Shown here: one piece after another, positions 28,053 to 36,611 of the stretch
Position numbering within the stretch: position 1 is the first letter of the stretch
Layout: each line of letters starts with the position of its first letter
Virus record (IMG/VR): IMGVR_UViG_3300043398_000221
Location: 1 to 45,639 of that record
DNA length: 45,639 nucleotides
Direction: 5' to 3' (one strand)
From: a virus
The notes under the pieces: model-generated
What the model saw: only the letters and a program-made list of their open reading frames with translations
What the model was told of the DNA's origin: nothing
The model's database searches: none
Position numbers and translations under genes: made by a program

Positions 28053-28295
28053 ATGAAAAAACCAGTTCAAGAAAATTTGACAAAAGCTGATGTAAACAAA
28101 GAGATAAAGGTTTACATGGACAGCAAAACGTTTAATGATAAGGTTAGTAAAATTGTAAAAGATAGACTCAAAGATGAAAAAGAGTTAGAAGATAAGGTTG
28201 TTGAGATAACAAAAAATGTTATAACACAACTTTATAAAACTCTATGGACCAAGAGGGCTACTTGGATGAATAACCTAAGCAATAAAAATAACTAA
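28053..28295 (+). CDS. Small helical virion-block protein
   Basis: 80 aa, Lys-rich and helical (DKVVEITKNVITQLYKTLWT near residues 48-67), with no membrane segment. It heads a late transcription unit; the next gene starts 1 nt after its stop. Function unknown. Confidence 0.6.
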   Translation: MKKPVQENLTKADVNKEIKVYMDSKTFNDKVSKIVKDRLKDEKELEDKVVEITKNVITQLYKTLWTKRATWMNNLSNKNN

Positions 28296-28296
28296 C

Positions 28297-29997
28297 ATGA
28301 AAAAAATATTGGTAACTGCTAAACAAGCAAAATTACTACAAACACTTAAAGAGTCATCACCAAAAAAAGCAAATGCAAAAAAATTGGTGAAGATTACCAA
28401 AGAGCAATACAATAGAATTTTTGCTAATGGTGTAATCAATGAATCAATTGGACCGATAGCTAAACAATTTAAAAAAGAATTCGGTACCCCAGATTTGAGA
28501 AATATGGGTGAAAATATCCAAGCCGAAGCTGTGGAGTTATTGAAATATTTCTATCGTAAATCACCAGAAATGTCTAAATTCTGGGAATCTAAAGGCTTAA
28601 CTTATGACGCTATTTGTGAGAACTTGGCAAAGCAAGGAATCATTATCAATAAGAATGGTCGTTGTGAGTTATCAAAAGCTTTGGGTGAACCTAAGGTGGC
28701 GATGGAGCGTTATGTTAGCGCTCTTACAGAAATGATTGGTCAAGGTGTTACTGAAGATAGTGATAATTTACCAGCTGGAGCTCAAAACGACCCAAGAGCA
28801 CCGTGGAACCAAAATGATAATTTTACAGAACCTAGAATAGCAAAAAATCAAACATTTAAGGTTATTGCCATGAATAGAGAAATCGCTATTCTTGCAGACC
28901 AACAAGGAGCGCTTTATTCTTTCTACTTTTATGATTTAGATAAAAGCGATTTAATGGATTATGCAAGTGTTGAGATAACAGGTGCTGAGAGAGATGAAGA
29001 TGGTGATATTAGTTATGACTACAGTGATGATTTTGATATAGATGCGGATGTAATAGAAAACTACGTTAACGATAATCTAAACACAATACCTAAAGGTGAT
29101 GGGTTGGATGCATGGGAAGATGGTGTTTTATTAGCAAAAATAGACCCAGAATTAAAAGCTGATTTAATGCGTTTATATGACCACCCTAAAGTAGATGCTG
29201 AAGTACACAAAGTTTTATCTAATATAAACGAAATGAATGATTATGGTGATGAAGGTTCACAAGCTCATTTTGATAGTCTTATGGGTGGTATGAAAAACAA
29301 AATAACATCACCACAACGTTCAGCCGCACCTTCTGGTGAAACAGAAGAAGAAAGAATGGCACGTCTTAAAGCCGTTATTGCAAAACGTAGAGCTGATTCT
29401 GATGCTATTTCAAAACAAATGGGTGTTGGTGAAACAACTGGTGCAGCATCTTCAGGTGCTTTTGTGGCACCAATGTCTTTTAAGAAACCTATGACTGAAA
29501 GTGGTTCACCAGAATACACACACTATGCTGTTAGAAAAGCAGATAACAAGATTGTGAATGGTTGGGATTATTCTAGTTTATATGACCCTGAAACTAGAGC
29601 ATATGATAATGTTAGTGTTAAAGAATACACCAAGGGTGATTTAATGGATATGTTTCCAGAAAGCAAACCAGCCGAATTTAAAGTTGTTACAACTAAATTC
29701 TTAAAGAATAATGGTATAGACCCAATGGATTCTAATAACTGGTTTAAATATGATGCTGTGAACGAAACACTAACCACTGCTGGTGCAGGTAATTTCCAGT
29801 ATGATGCCAATGCATTGCCAGGAATTTCTCGTGATGGTTCTTTCAAAAAGACCAAGAAAACTAAAGCTCAAACCAAAACTCAATGGGCTGGCGGTTCATT
29901 TGTTGATATTAATGAATGTAGTGAATGCACACCAGATAATATCACATTGACTAAAACCACAGATAATATCAATGCCCCATCATTAGGAAAAGGCTAA
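28297..29997 (+). CDS. Large hypothetical late protein
   Basis: 566 aa. Basic N-terminus (MKKILVTAKQAKLLQTLKES), a folded segment at residues 60-150 (EAVELLKYFYRKSPEMSKFW ... LAKQGIIINKNGRCELSKAL), an acidic region near 200-270, a disordered Ser/Ala stretch near 350-390, and a C-terminal domain ending in a Lys-rich tail with CSEC. No known domain. Probably a virion or internal protein by position. Confidence 0.55.
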   Translation: MKKILVTAKQAKLLQTLKESSPKKANAKKLVKITKEQYNRIFANGVINESIGPIAKQFKKEFGTPDLRNMGENIQAEAVELLKYFYRKSPEMSKFWESKGLTYDAICENLAKQGIIINKNGRCELSKALGEPKVAMERYVSALTEMIGQGVTEDSDNLPAGAQNDPRAPWNQNDNFTEPRIAKNQTFKVIAMNREIAILADQQGALYSFYFYDLDKSDLMDYASVEITGAERDEDGDISYDYSDDFDIDADVIENYVNDNLNTIPKGDGLDAWEDGVLLAKIDPELKADLMRLYDHPKVDAEVHKVLSNINEMNDYGDEGSQAHFDSLMGGMKNKITSPQRSAAPSGETEEERMARLKAVIAKRRADSDAISKQMGVGETTGAASSGAFVAPMSFKKPMTESGSPEYTHYAVRKADNKIVNGWDYSSLYDPETRAYDNVSVKEYTKGDLMDMFPESKPAEFKVVTTKFLKNNGIDPMDSNNWFKYDAVNETLTTAGAGNFQYDANALPGISRDGSFKKTKKTKAQTKTQWAGGSFVDINECSECTPDNITLTKTTDNINAPSLGKG

Positions 29998-30015
29998 CTT
30001 TGGTAAAAAACAAGA

Positions 30016-30023
30016 TATTTATT
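30016..30023 (+). promoter_or_regulatory. Putative late promoter element
   Basis: TATTTATT, 13 nt before ATG 30037. Confidence 0.5.
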
Positions 30024-30036
30024 AATAAATCAAAAA

Positions 30037-32004
30037 ATGGATAAGAAAAACATAAAAGATTTACTTAAAAATACTTTTATAGCTGAGGCTGACAATCCTG
30101 GATTGGCCGTAACCAAAGCTATGCACAAAAAGTCTGGTAAAGTAAACAAAGATAGTTTGAAGGATGTCAATAAAAAAGTTGCTGATTTTGAGAAGGGTGT
30201 AAAAAAAGATACCGATAGTGCTGAAATGCCTCAAAATAAATTCAACTATGCTGACGATTTTCAAAAAGACTACCATGACCAAATGGAAATCCTTAATGGT
30301 ATGGAAATGGTTAAATACGATTCAGTACCAGAAGAACAATTTGTTAAAAGAGCTCTTGAAGGTATTGAGGGTAGTTCACAAATGGGTAACAATCCAGAAT
30401 GGGCTAACGTGGTGCCAAAACAACAAGGCTTTTCTGGACCTGAGTTTGGTAAAGAACTTGTAAAAAGAATCAAGAACTCAGTTAAACTCAGAGGTGAAGA
30501 AACACCAGCAGTTGACCTAAGAGGTAAAGACATTCAAGAATTACCAACAGAAATGAAAGGTGACAACGGGTCTAAACCAACAGCATACACTAAGGGTGTG
30601 ATTCCAGGTAAAAATCTTAAAGAATCAATACCTTCTAAACCTAAAGTTAAGCAAGAACCAAACACTCCTTCAAATATTCCAGCTGATGTTACAAAAACAC
30701 CATGGGTTAAACCTGAAGCACCAAAGGTTAAACAAGAACCAAATCCAAGTGAGGGTTCTATGGTTGAAATGGCGTCAACAGCTAAACCAGTTTCTGATAA
30801 AAACAAAATGGTTTTAACTAATTGGGTACAAAAACTTGGTGCCAATGGTGCTGCTGAAAAACTTATTAATCAGTTAAGCGCTACTGGTATAGTTTCGGAC
30901 CTACCAGATTCAATGGAATACGGTCAAGGATTAAATAAAATTGCTGCATTATTAGCTAAACAAGATTTTGATAATGCTGTACATAAAGCAAGAGCGTTGG
31001 CTAAAAAATTAGAAAATAAAGCTATGCGCGATATGATGCAAGAAAACAATAACCAAAAACAAATAAAAGAATCAATGAAAAGATTAACATTCAAAAATGA
31101 ATTCAAAGGTCTTGGTAACGCTTTGAAATTAATTCCAGAGGGGTACAAAGTAGACAACAAAGTATTCGAAATGACCGATGGAAATGAAACTTACAGACTA
31201 CGTTGGGAAGGTAATCTTTCTGAAGGTAAGGCTGTTGTATTATTAGCTTCTGACAAGAAATTGGTCAATGAAGATATAACAAGAATGAAGCAATTATTCG
31301 GTTACAAATCACAAGACACTTTGGGTCTTGTTAAGGGTAACGCGAGAATTGACGAAAACCGTATCTTTGGTGACATCTGGGCTAAGACAAAAAATCTTAT
31401 GACCGAAGGTGAAGACATTGAAAACGCTAAAGCTGACGAAAAGCCATGGGAAAAAGAGAAGAAGTCTTCATCTGAAGCTTCAGCTCATGTTCAAGGTTCT
31501 GTTGCTAAAGACAAGAAAACTGAAGCTCCAAAACCTAAAGAAGGTGAATGGGAAGAAACAACCAAGAAAGCTCCTGAAGCAACTGCTCACGTTTCTAAAG
31601 GTAAAGGCACAACACTAGGTGCAAAACCAAAAGAAGGTAACTGGGAAGATGTTGGCGGTGGAGAAAAGATGATGGAAATCGAAGCTCCAACACCTAAAGA
31701 AGGTGAATGGGAACAAATTTCTGTACCACAAGCACCTGAAGCTAAAGCACACGTTGAAGGTTCTGTATCAACTGATGATGGAACACAGGCACCAAAACCT
31801 AAAGAAGGTGAATGGGACCAAATTTCTGTACCACAAGCGGCTGATGCTAAGAAGCACATCACTATGAAAGAAAATGAAGATGGTGAAGAAGTCATGGATG
31901 AAGAATTCGATATCATGAACGAAGAACCAATGGAAGAAGATGTGGATAAGTTGATGGAGACAATGATGTCTGAAGAATCTGAAGAAGAAAAAACTGAAGA
32001 ATAA
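30037..32004 (+). CDS. Large repeat-containing acidic late protein
   Basis: 655 aa. A folded central part with LKLIPEGYKVDNKVFEM and TRMKQLFGYKSQDTLGLVKG near residues 360-440. From about residue 470 to 610 there are four imperfect repeats of about 35 residues, each containing A-(P)-x-P-K-E-G-(E/N)-W-(E/D) and APEAxAHV. The last 45 residues are strongly acidic. Low-complexity repeats plus an acidic tail would suit a scaffold, internal or decoy protein, but no family is recognised. Confidence 0.55.
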   Translation: MDKKNIKDLLKNTFIAEADNPGLAVTKAMHKKSGKVNKDSLKDVNKKVADFEKGVKKDTDSAEMPQNKFNYADDFQKDYHDQMEILNGMEMVKYDSVPEEQFVKRALEGIEGSSQMGNNPEWANVVPKQQGFSGPEFGKELVKRIKNSVKLRGEETPAVDLRGKDIQELPTEMKGDNGSKPTAYTKGVIPGKNLKESIPSKPKVKQEPNTPSNIPADVTKTPWVKPEAPKVKQEPNPSEGSMVEMASTAKPVSDKNKMVLTNWVQKLGANGAAEKLINQLSATGIVSDLPDSMEYGQGLNKIAALLAKQDFDNAVHKARALAKKLENKAMRDMMQENNNQKQIKESMKRLTFKNEFKGLGNALKLIPEGYKVDNKVFEMTDGNETYRLRWEGNLSEGKAVVLLASDKKLVNEDITRMKQLFGYKSQDTLGLVKGNARIDENRIFGDIWAKTKNLMTEGEDIENAKADEKPWEKEKKSSSEASAHVQGSVAKDKKTEAPKPKEGEWEETTKKAPEATAHVSKGKGTTLGAKPKEGNWEDVGGGEKMMEIEAPTPKEGEWEQISVPQAPEAKAHVEGSVSTDDGTQAPKPKEGEWDQISVPQAADAKKHITMKENEDGEEVMDEEFDIMNEEPMEEDVDKLMETMMSEESEEEKTEE

Positions 32005-32020
32005 TCAATAAAAAAATACT

Positions 32021-32049
32021 AAAAAACCCCCTTTTTTTGGGGGTTTTTT
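32021..32049 (+). terminator. Rho-independent terminator
   Basis: AAAAAACCCCC, T7 loop, GGGGGTTTTTT after the 655-aa protein. Confidence 0.85.
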
Positions 32050-32060
32050 GTTTTACAAAC

Positions 32061-32068
32061 TATTTATA
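32061..32068 (+). promoter_or_regulatory. Putative late promoter of endolysin gene
   Basis: TATTTATA, 13 nt before ATG 32082, between a terminator and the gene. Confidence 0.6.
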
Positions 32069-32081
32069 TAGAAACAAAGTT

Positions 32082-32696
32082 ATGAGTTTAATAAAGTTAC
32101 AAGAAAAGATTGGGGTAACACCAGACGGTTCGTTTGGTCCCAAAACACTTAAAGCAGCTGCGACTTATTTTAAGTTAACACCAGAAGAAGCGGCACATTT
32201 TTTTGGGCAGCTTTCACATGAAACTGGTGGGTTTCACTTATTCACTGAAAATCTTAATTACAGTGCCGCTGGGTTAATGAAAGTGTTTGGTAAGTATTTC
32301 ACTTCACAAACGGTAAATCAATACGCTAGACAGCCCATTAAAATTGCTTCAAGGGTCTATGCTAATAGAATGGGTAATGGTGATGAAGCGTCACAAGAAG
32401 GTTGGAAGTACCGAGGAAGAGGCGCTATTCAACTTACTGGTAAAGCAAATTATCAAGCGTTTGCAAATGCTATTGGAAATCAAAACATAATGAGCAACCC
32501 AGATTTGGTTGCTACTGATTACGCATTCGAATCAGCTAAGTTTTATTTTGACAAACATAATCTATGGGATATAGCAAAGCAAGGTGTAAATTCGAATACC
32601 ATTTTGAAAATAACCAAAGCCATAGTTGGTGGTACTAGAGCATTAAAAGAAAGAACTTCTTTGGTCAACAGATATTATGGATGGCTTAAGTCTTGA
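32082..32696 (+). CDS. GH19 chitinase-type endolysin
   Basis: 204 aa from ATG 32082; a longer frame from 32037 would overlap the terminator and promoter. A short N-terminal segment (LQEKIGVTPDGSFGPKTLKA) resembles a peptidoglycan-binding-like start. The GH19 core has FFGQLSHETGGFH with the catalytic Glu near residue 47, a second acid in FTENLNYSAAGL, and the family motif YRGRGAIQLTGKANY. Such phage enzymes cut peptidoglycan at lysis. No signal peptide is present, so release through a holin is expected. Confidence 0.88.
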   Translation: MSLIKLQEKIGVTPDGSFGPKTLKAAATYFKLTPEEAAHFFGQLSHETGGFHLFTENLNYSAAGLMKVFGKYFTSQTVNQYARQPIKIASRVYANRMGNGDEASQEGWKYRGRGAIQLTGKANYQAFANAIGNQNIMSNPDLVATDYAFESAKFYFDKHNLWDIAKQGVNSNTILKITKAIVGGTRALKERTSLVNRYYGWLKS

Positions 32697-32722
32697 TTTT
32701 AAAGATAAAGAGTGTATCTTTA
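32693..32722 (+). promoter_or_regulatory. Probable host-type promoter
   Basis: TTG (32693-32695), 19 nt, TATCTTTA (32715-32722; last base differs from TAnnTTTG), with the ATG 4 nt later at 32727. The TTG overlaps the end of the endolysin gene. Confidence 0.5.
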
Positions 32723-32726
32723 TCAC

Positions 32727-33194
32727 ATGAATAACAACCAAGAAAAATTTTTAAATTATTTGAGTAAGCCGTTAAGCAAAGCGTCAATAATGATGACTTA
32801 TGATGCTCACAGTATAGTTCATGATAAATGTGAACTATACGGTGATTTTATAATGTCATTTCTTAGGATTGTATTTGACACTTACATGGGTGATGAAATC
32901 ACAAATGAAGTCCAACGACACCAACATTTTGATTGGTGTTGGGATGAAAATGTCAGACGATTTGAGTTAGAAGGTGTGTTGATAGACAACTACATGCTTA
33001 AGGATTATTTCAGTGATTTTATGTATGAGTTTTACTACAAATCTACCAAAAAAAAGGAAGAAGCTTATGAAATGGGTTGTATGAGAGTATGGCAAGATAT
33101 TTTTGATTACAACAAATTAAAGAGTAAATCCGAACTAGAAACATTTCTAGAAGTCTATGGTTTATTTGAAAAAAGTAAAAAAACCTTGTTTTAA
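32727..33194 (+). CDS. Hypothetical protein
   Basis: 155 aa. Helical, acidic, with many Tyr/Phe/His (HFDWCWDENVRRFE, YFSDFMYEFYY, SELETFLEVYGLFEKS). No catalytic motif recognised. Start chosen at the ATG directly after the promoter box. Function unknown. Confidence 0.6.
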   Translation: MNNNQEKFLNYLSKPLSKASIMMTYDAHSIVHDKCELYGDFIMSFLRIVFDTYMGDEITNEVQRHQHFDWCWDENVRRFELEGVLIDNYMLKDYFSDFMYEFYYKSTKKKEEAYEMGCMRVWQDIFDYNKLKSKSELETFLEVYGLFEKSKKTLF

Positions 33195-33196
33195 AC

Positions 33197-33226
33197 TTGA
33201 TTTTTTGATATTTTAGATTAATATTG
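33197..33226 (+). promoter_or_regulatory. Probable host-type promoter
   Basis: TTG (33197-33199), 19 nt, TAATATTG (33219-33226; one mismatch), ATG 3 nt later at 33230. Confidence 0.45.
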
Positions 33227-33229
33227 AGC

Positions 33230-33439
33230 ATGGAACAAAGTTTTACAAAGATGACCCAGTTAATGATGGGCGAAATAACAAACGATATTTTACTAAAAGA
33301 AGTAGAAATCGAAGAAATGGTAAATAACCAAAATTATGGTGTTAGGGACAAAGTGAATTCGATAAGAAGAAGTTTAAGAGAATTGGTTCTTCTTGAATTA
33401 GAACTTCAAAAACTAACATCAATGATAACAACAAAATAA
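33230..33439 (+). CDS. Small helical protein
   Basis: 69 aa from ATG 33230 (MEQSFTKMTQLM). Entirely helical, with heptad-like Leu spacing at the C-terminus (LRELVLLELELQKL), so probably a dimeric coiled coil. The histone-like gene follows 14 nt later. Function unknown. Confidence 0.55.
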   Translation: MEQSFTKMTQLMMGEITNDILLKEVEIEEMVNNQNYGVRDKVNSIRRSLRELVLLELELQKLTSMITTK

Positions 33440-33453
33440 AAACAAAAACAACA

Positions 33454-33654
33454 ATGGAACAATTTAATGAACTTAAAGAATTTATTGCTAAACTAGAAGA
33501 AGAAGCTAACGAATTTTTTGTTAAACACAACAAAGCAGCTGGTCTTCGCCTTAGAAAAGGGTTACAAGATGTAAAAGCAATGGCACAAGATTTAAGAAAA
33601 GCATCACTTGAAGTTGAGAAATCACTAGGTGTTAAGAAAAGAGTACAAAAATAA
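33454..33654 (+). CDS. Histone H1-like protein (Hc1 type)
   Basis: 66 aa. The pattern FFVKHNKAAGLRLRKGLQDV followed by LRKASLEVEKS matches small Bacteroidetes proteins of the Hc1/histone H1-like family, where NKAAGxRxRKAxQDLK is typical. They bind DNA and compact the nucleoid. This copy lacks a long Lys/Ala-rich tail but ends in a basic KKRVQK. It could pack phage DNA or displace a host counterpart; which is unknown. Confidence 0.7.
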   Translation: MEQFNELKEFIAKLEEEANEFFVKHNKAAGLRLRKGLQDVKAMAQDLRKASLEVEKSLGVKKRVQK

Positions 33655-33866
33655 TGGTGGATATACTAGTAAACAAATTATTGATATTGTTGTTTGTGTT
33701 GTCAGGTTTGACAACACTTCGACATGGTTATTATTTTGTACAAGCAGTGATTACATCAACCGAAGAACAACCTAAGAAATATAAATTATCCAAAACAAGT
33801 TTGCTGTTTTTGGGTATATCAATAGCTTATATCTTCTCAGCGATTTTGACGGGAATAAAATTATAA
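33654..33866 (+). CDS. Small two-helix membrane protein
   Basis: 70 aa; the ATG shares its A with the preceding TAA. Two hydrophobic segments (residues about 6-20 and 49-66) are separated by a polar loop with EEQPKKYKLS. Small size and two membrane helices are compatible with a holin-like protein, but a better holin candidate lies at 44197. Confidence 0.55.
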   Translation: MVDILVNKLLILLFVLSGLTTLRHGYYFVQAVITSTEEQPKKYKLSKTSLLFLGISIAYIFSAILTGIKL

Positions 33867-33869
33867 TTT

Positions 33870-34643
33870 ATGTCAAGCATACAAAAGACATTAGATTCTT
33901 TACAACCATACGTAATTGGTATAAGATATGCAAAAGGGGTGCCGATTGTTGACGTGGTATATAAAGAGGGTTGGACAGTTATTGAAACCAAAAATATAAG
34001 TAAGGTAAAAGGTGATGAGGCTATGAATTACTACATGATTTATAGCGAAATAGAAGGTATTGGTTTAGACGACTTACTTGAAGATGTTAAAAAAACAATT
34101 AGCCATAATATTGAAAGGGAAAAGAAACATGATTTACTCAGAGCAAAAATTAATGAGTTAAAAGAAATTTTTAAACGAACACCCCTATCAAAGTTAGCTT
34201 CTTTGAAGTTTACATTTAAAGAAGATGACCTGATACCATCATTAAACGAATTTGATTCAGATATTGATGAGGATTTGGATGAACAAACACCACAACCTCA
34301 ACAACCACCACAAAAAGAAGAGTATTACGAAGAAGAATTACCCGTAGAAGAAAAATCTCAACCATCATTTGATAATCAAGCGATATATCTTGATGAAAAT
34401 CGTCAACCAATAGAAATGAGTGAAGAAGAGATTGAATTGATGGAAGAAGAAGCTAGAGCAAAAAAGAATTTGGAATATTTAGCTAACAAAAATGGGAAAA
34501 AACTAACTGGTGCTATATCCAAAATTGAATTACCACCAAGACCTAAAAAAGCAACATCAACTGTTGATGTTGGTTATGAAACCGATTGTGATTGCGGTCC
34601 TAACGAAGCTTGCGATAAATGCATTGACTCGAAAGGCTTTTAA
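33870..34643 (+). CDS. Hypothetical protein with C-terminal CDCGP motif
   Basis: 257 aa. N-terminal alpha/beta domain (residues about 1-120), then an acidic Gln/Pro-rich linker with EEELPVEEK, a basic patch (NLEYLANKNGKKLTGA), and a Cys cluster CDCGPNEACDKC near the end. The Cys cluster looks like a small zinc or iron-sulfur knuckle. A related CDCGP...C..C.C tail ends the unrelated protein at 38564. Family not recognised. Confidence 0.6.
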   Translation: MSSIQKTLDSLQPYVIGIRYAKGVPIVDVVYKEGWTVIETKNISKVKGDEAMNYYMIYSEIEGIGLDDLLEDVKKTISHNIEREKKHDLLRAKINELKEIFKRTPLSKLASLKFTFKEDDLIPSLNEFDSDIDEDLDEQTPQPQQPPQKEEYYEEELPVEEKSQPSFDNQAIYLDENRQPIEMSEEEIELMEEEARAKKNLEYLANKNGKKLTGAISKIELPPRPKKATSTVDVGYETDCDCGPNEACDKCIDSKGF

Positions 34644-34646
34644 AAT

Positions 34647-34674
34647 AAAAAACCCCTCCATGAGGGGTTTTTTT
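34647..34674. terminator. Bidirectional terminator
   Basis: AAAAAACCCCTC, cat, GAGGGGTTTTTT between convergent genes; tracts on both sides let it act in both directions. Confidence 0.85.
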
Positions 34675-35005
34675 AATTTTGATTAGAGCGTTCTAACGCT
34701 TCTTGTAGTGTATGGATTAACCAAACACCGCCAGCACTAGCCAAACCATTTAAGAAGGTCAGTAAATAAAGGTTTTCAATCTCACCAAATGGTGTTAAGT
34801 GTTTATACCCAGCATAGGTTAACATTGTTGAAATGATAAAACCCATCCATGTACCTAAACACATAAAGCAGTTAAAAAGTTTATGTAGACTATAACCGCC
34901 AGTACCAAAAGTTCTCAAAAAATTTCTCCAACCTTCGAATAAAGAGCCGTATATCATGTTATTACAGGCTCCGTAGCAAACTAAAATAAAAAGTAATGTA
35001 ATCAT
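34673..35005 (-). CDS. Small membrane protein with CxxCLG-type motif
   Basis: 110 aa from ATG 35005; a TTG 6 nt upstream would overlap the -7 box. Hydrophobic segments near residues 2-18, 46-66 and 80-98. FNCFMCLGTWMGF recalls the C-x2-C-L-G-x-W motif of small phage and bacterial membrane proteins such as DUF1360. Divergent from the NUDIX gene, with minus-strand TATATTTG at 35009-35016. Function unknown. Confidence 0.65.
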   Translation of the reverse strand: MITLLFILVCYGACNNMIYGSLFEGWRNFLRTFGTGGYSLHKLFNCFMCLGTWMGFIISTMLTYAGYKHLTPFGEIENLYLLTFLNGLASAGGVWLIHTLQEALERSNQN

Positions 35006-35008
35006 ACA

Positions 35009-35035
35009 CAAATATACAAAAAAGTAGTATATTTG
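35009..35035. promoter_or_regulatory. Divergent -7 boxes
   Basis: TATATTTG occurs on the minus strand (35009-35016), 3 nt before ATG 35005, and on the plus strand (35028-35035), upstream of ATG 35049. Neither has a clear TTG at the expected distance. Confidence 0.5.
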
Positions 35036-35048
35036 TAAATGAAATCTT

Positions 35049-35450
35049 ATGACAATGGAAGAAAGTAAAATACAAGCATCTGGTGTGTTGATTTTTTGTA
35101 AATCAACAGATAGGGTATTTTTATTGTTGAGAAACGATAAAACACCATCATGGTCGTTGGTATCTGGTAGTTTAGAAGAAGGGGAAGAACCGATAGTTGG
35201 TTTACAACGAGAAATAGCTGAAGAACTGTCAATTAATCCTTCTTTGATAGAATATGAGTATTTATATTCAGAGTTGACTCCAAATCAACGAATTATGTTT
35301 AATTACTATAAGGGATATGTTGATGAAGAATTCATACCAATACTTGACCACGAAAATTTAGAATATGGTTGGTTTGGTAAGTCTGAAATACCAGACAACT
35401 TGTTTTATAAACTAGAAGAAAAACTGTTAGCATTATGGCCGATAAAATAA
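35049..35450 (+). CDS. NUDIX hydrolase
   Basis: 133 aa. The complete NUDIX box G-x5-E-x7-R-E-U-x-E-E-x-U is at GSLEEGEEPIVGLQREIAEE (residues about 41-60) followed by LSI. Enzymes of this fold hydrolyse nucleoside diphosphates linked to another group; possible substrates include oxidised nucleotides, ADP-ribose compounds or RNA caps. No residue here decides between them. It overlaps the next gene by 16 nt. Confidence 0.85.
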   Translation: MTMEESKIQASGVLIFCKSTDRVFLLLRNDKTPSWSLVSGSLEEGEEPIVGLQREIAEELSINPSLIEYEYLYSELTPNQRIMFNYYKGYVDEEFIPILDHENLEYGWFGKSEIPDNLFYKLEEKLLALWPIK

Positions 35451-35677
35451 ATAAAGGTGCTATTGAGCATGAAATAGACAGAGAGATAGTTAGCGAAGAA
35501 AAAGGGTTGCTTCGAGATACCTATGTCACTGCATTGAATAAGGTGAGGTATGCTAATCGTATAAAGGCTGGTCTTGGTGAACATATTAAGAATTCACCGA
35601 AAAAACCAATCATAATACATAAAACCAAATGGGAACGGTTTACTATTTGGTTACGAAAAATTTTTACTAAATTCTAA
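35435..35677 (+). CDS. Hypothetical small protein
   Basis: 80 aa, overlapping the NUDIX gene. Charged helical N-terminus and a basic amphipathic C-terminus (KTKWERFTIWLRKIFTKF) that could lie on a membrane. No domain recognised; translation is probably coupled to the gene before, and its stop shares bases with the next ATG. Confidence 0.55.
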   Translation: MADKINKGAIEHEIDREIVSEEKGLLRDTYVTALNKVRYANRIKAGLGEHIKNSPKKPIIIHKTKWERFTIWLRKIFTKF

Positions 35678-35901
35678 TGACTTACGATAATTTGATTAAA
35701 ACAGTTTCAACCATTGTTGAAAATCCAGATATAGATAAAAAGGGATTATCATTGACTTACACACTACCAGAAAAAGAATTTCTGGTGTTAAACGAAAAGG
35801 TTTATTTCGTAACACACCCATACGCCGCAGTATTCGAACCAACTTCTGATGAATTTGAAATTATTTTGGGTGGAATACTTGTAAATGTCAAAAAAGCGTA
35901 G
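35677..35901 (+). CDS. Hypothetical small protein
   Basis: 74 aa, acidic, predicted alpha/beta (LSLTYTLPEKEFLVLNEKVY). Its 3' end contains the promoter of the RNase HII gene. Function unknown. Confidence 0.55.
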   Translation: MTYDNLIKTVSTIVENPDIDKKGLSLTYTLPEKEFLVLNEKVYFVTHPYAAVFEPTSDEFEIILGGILVNVKKA

Positions 35902-35909
35902 TACCTTTG
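35879..35909 (+). promoter_or_regulatory. Host-type promoter of rnhB gene
   Basis: TTG (35879-35881), 20 nt, TACCTTTG (35902-35909), ATG 4 nt later at 35914; leaderless mRNA predicted. The promoter is inside the preceding coding sequence. Confidence 0.75.
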
Positions 35910-35913
35910 CGGT

Positions 35914-36525
35914 ATGGCTAAAAAAATATTGGCTGAATGGCCAGAACATGAATACGTTGCTGGCTTAGATGAAGTCGGTAGAGGTTGTGGTGCTGGTCCA
36001 GTGGTTACAGCTGCTGTAATATTACCTAAAGGTTTTTCCTCACCTCTTATTAGGGATTCTAAAAAACTTTCTGAAAAACAACGACAAGAAGCTTACAAAC
36101 TAATTGTTGATAACGCTTTAGCAATAGCTTGCCATGCTGGGGCCGCAACATTAATAAATGAGATTGGTATTAACCCAGCTACATTTAATACGATGCATAA
36201 GTGTATTGATGATTTGGAAATCAAGCCAGAATATCTTTTAGTTGATGGTACTGTGTGGCAACCTTATAGCGGCACCAATGCCGATAACAGCAAACTTACT
36301 TTGGTACCTAAAGGTGATGATACATATAGTTGCATAGCGGCTGCTGCTATAGTAGCAAAAGTGCGAAGAGATGAGTACATGGGTAAAATACATGAGTTAC
36401 ACCCAGAATACAATTGGGTGAAGAACAAAGGTTATTTGACACCAGACCACATTGAAGCCCTAGGCAAATACGGCAAAACGAGATATCACAGAGACCAATA
36501 TGTGAAGAATTTTGTAAAAAAATGA
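35914..36525 (+). CDS. rnhB: Ribonuclease HII
   Basis: 203 aa, full length for the family. The signature YVAGLDEVGRGCGAGPVV has the first catalytic acids (Asp19, Glu20). LLVDGT near residue 109 and CIAAAAIVAKVRRDEYM near 140-156 give the remaining acids. It cleaves RNA-DNA hybrids at ribonucleotides and could remove primers made by the phage primase or degrade hybrids. Confidence 0.92.
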   Translation: MAKKILAEWPEHEYVAGLDEVGRGCGAGPVVTAAVILPKGFSSPLIRDSKKLSEKQRQEAYKLIVDNALAIACHAGAATLINEIGINPATFNTMHKCIDDLEIKPEYLLVDGTVWQPYSGTNADNSKLTLVPKGDDTYSCIAAAAIVAKVRRDEYMGKIHELHPEYNWVKNKGYLTPDHIEALGKYGKTRYHRDQYVKNFVKK

Positions 36526-36554
36526 AAAAAAGTTGAAAAAAAACTTGACAAACG
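36522..36554 (+). repeat. 33-nt promoter repeat, copy 1
   Basis: A block with ATG, A7, GTTG, A8, CTTGACAAACG is identical at 44903-44935. Both copies sit over the -33 region of a strong promoter, with A-tracts upstream like an UP element. Confidence 0.9.
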
Positions 36555-36575
36555 ATTTTTTTTGTAGTACCTTTG
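36545..36575 (+). promoter_or_regulatory. Strong rRNA-type promoter of Ro-like gene
   Basis: TTG (in TTGACAAACG, 36545-36547), 20 nt including T8, TAG, then TACCTTTG (36568-36575). The block TAGTACCTTTGCA is of the type found at Bacteroidetes rRNA promoters. A 36-nt A-rich leader without a purine-rich SD leads to ATG 36612. Confidence 0.85.
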
Positions 36576-36611
36576 CATAACTTAACACTAAAACAAATTA
36601 AATTCAATCCT

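Noticed and set aside
32037-32081. Upstream extension of the endolysin from an alternative start
   Set aside because: It would overlap the terminator hairpin and the late promoter; the ATG at 32082 fits the usual 13-nt spacing.
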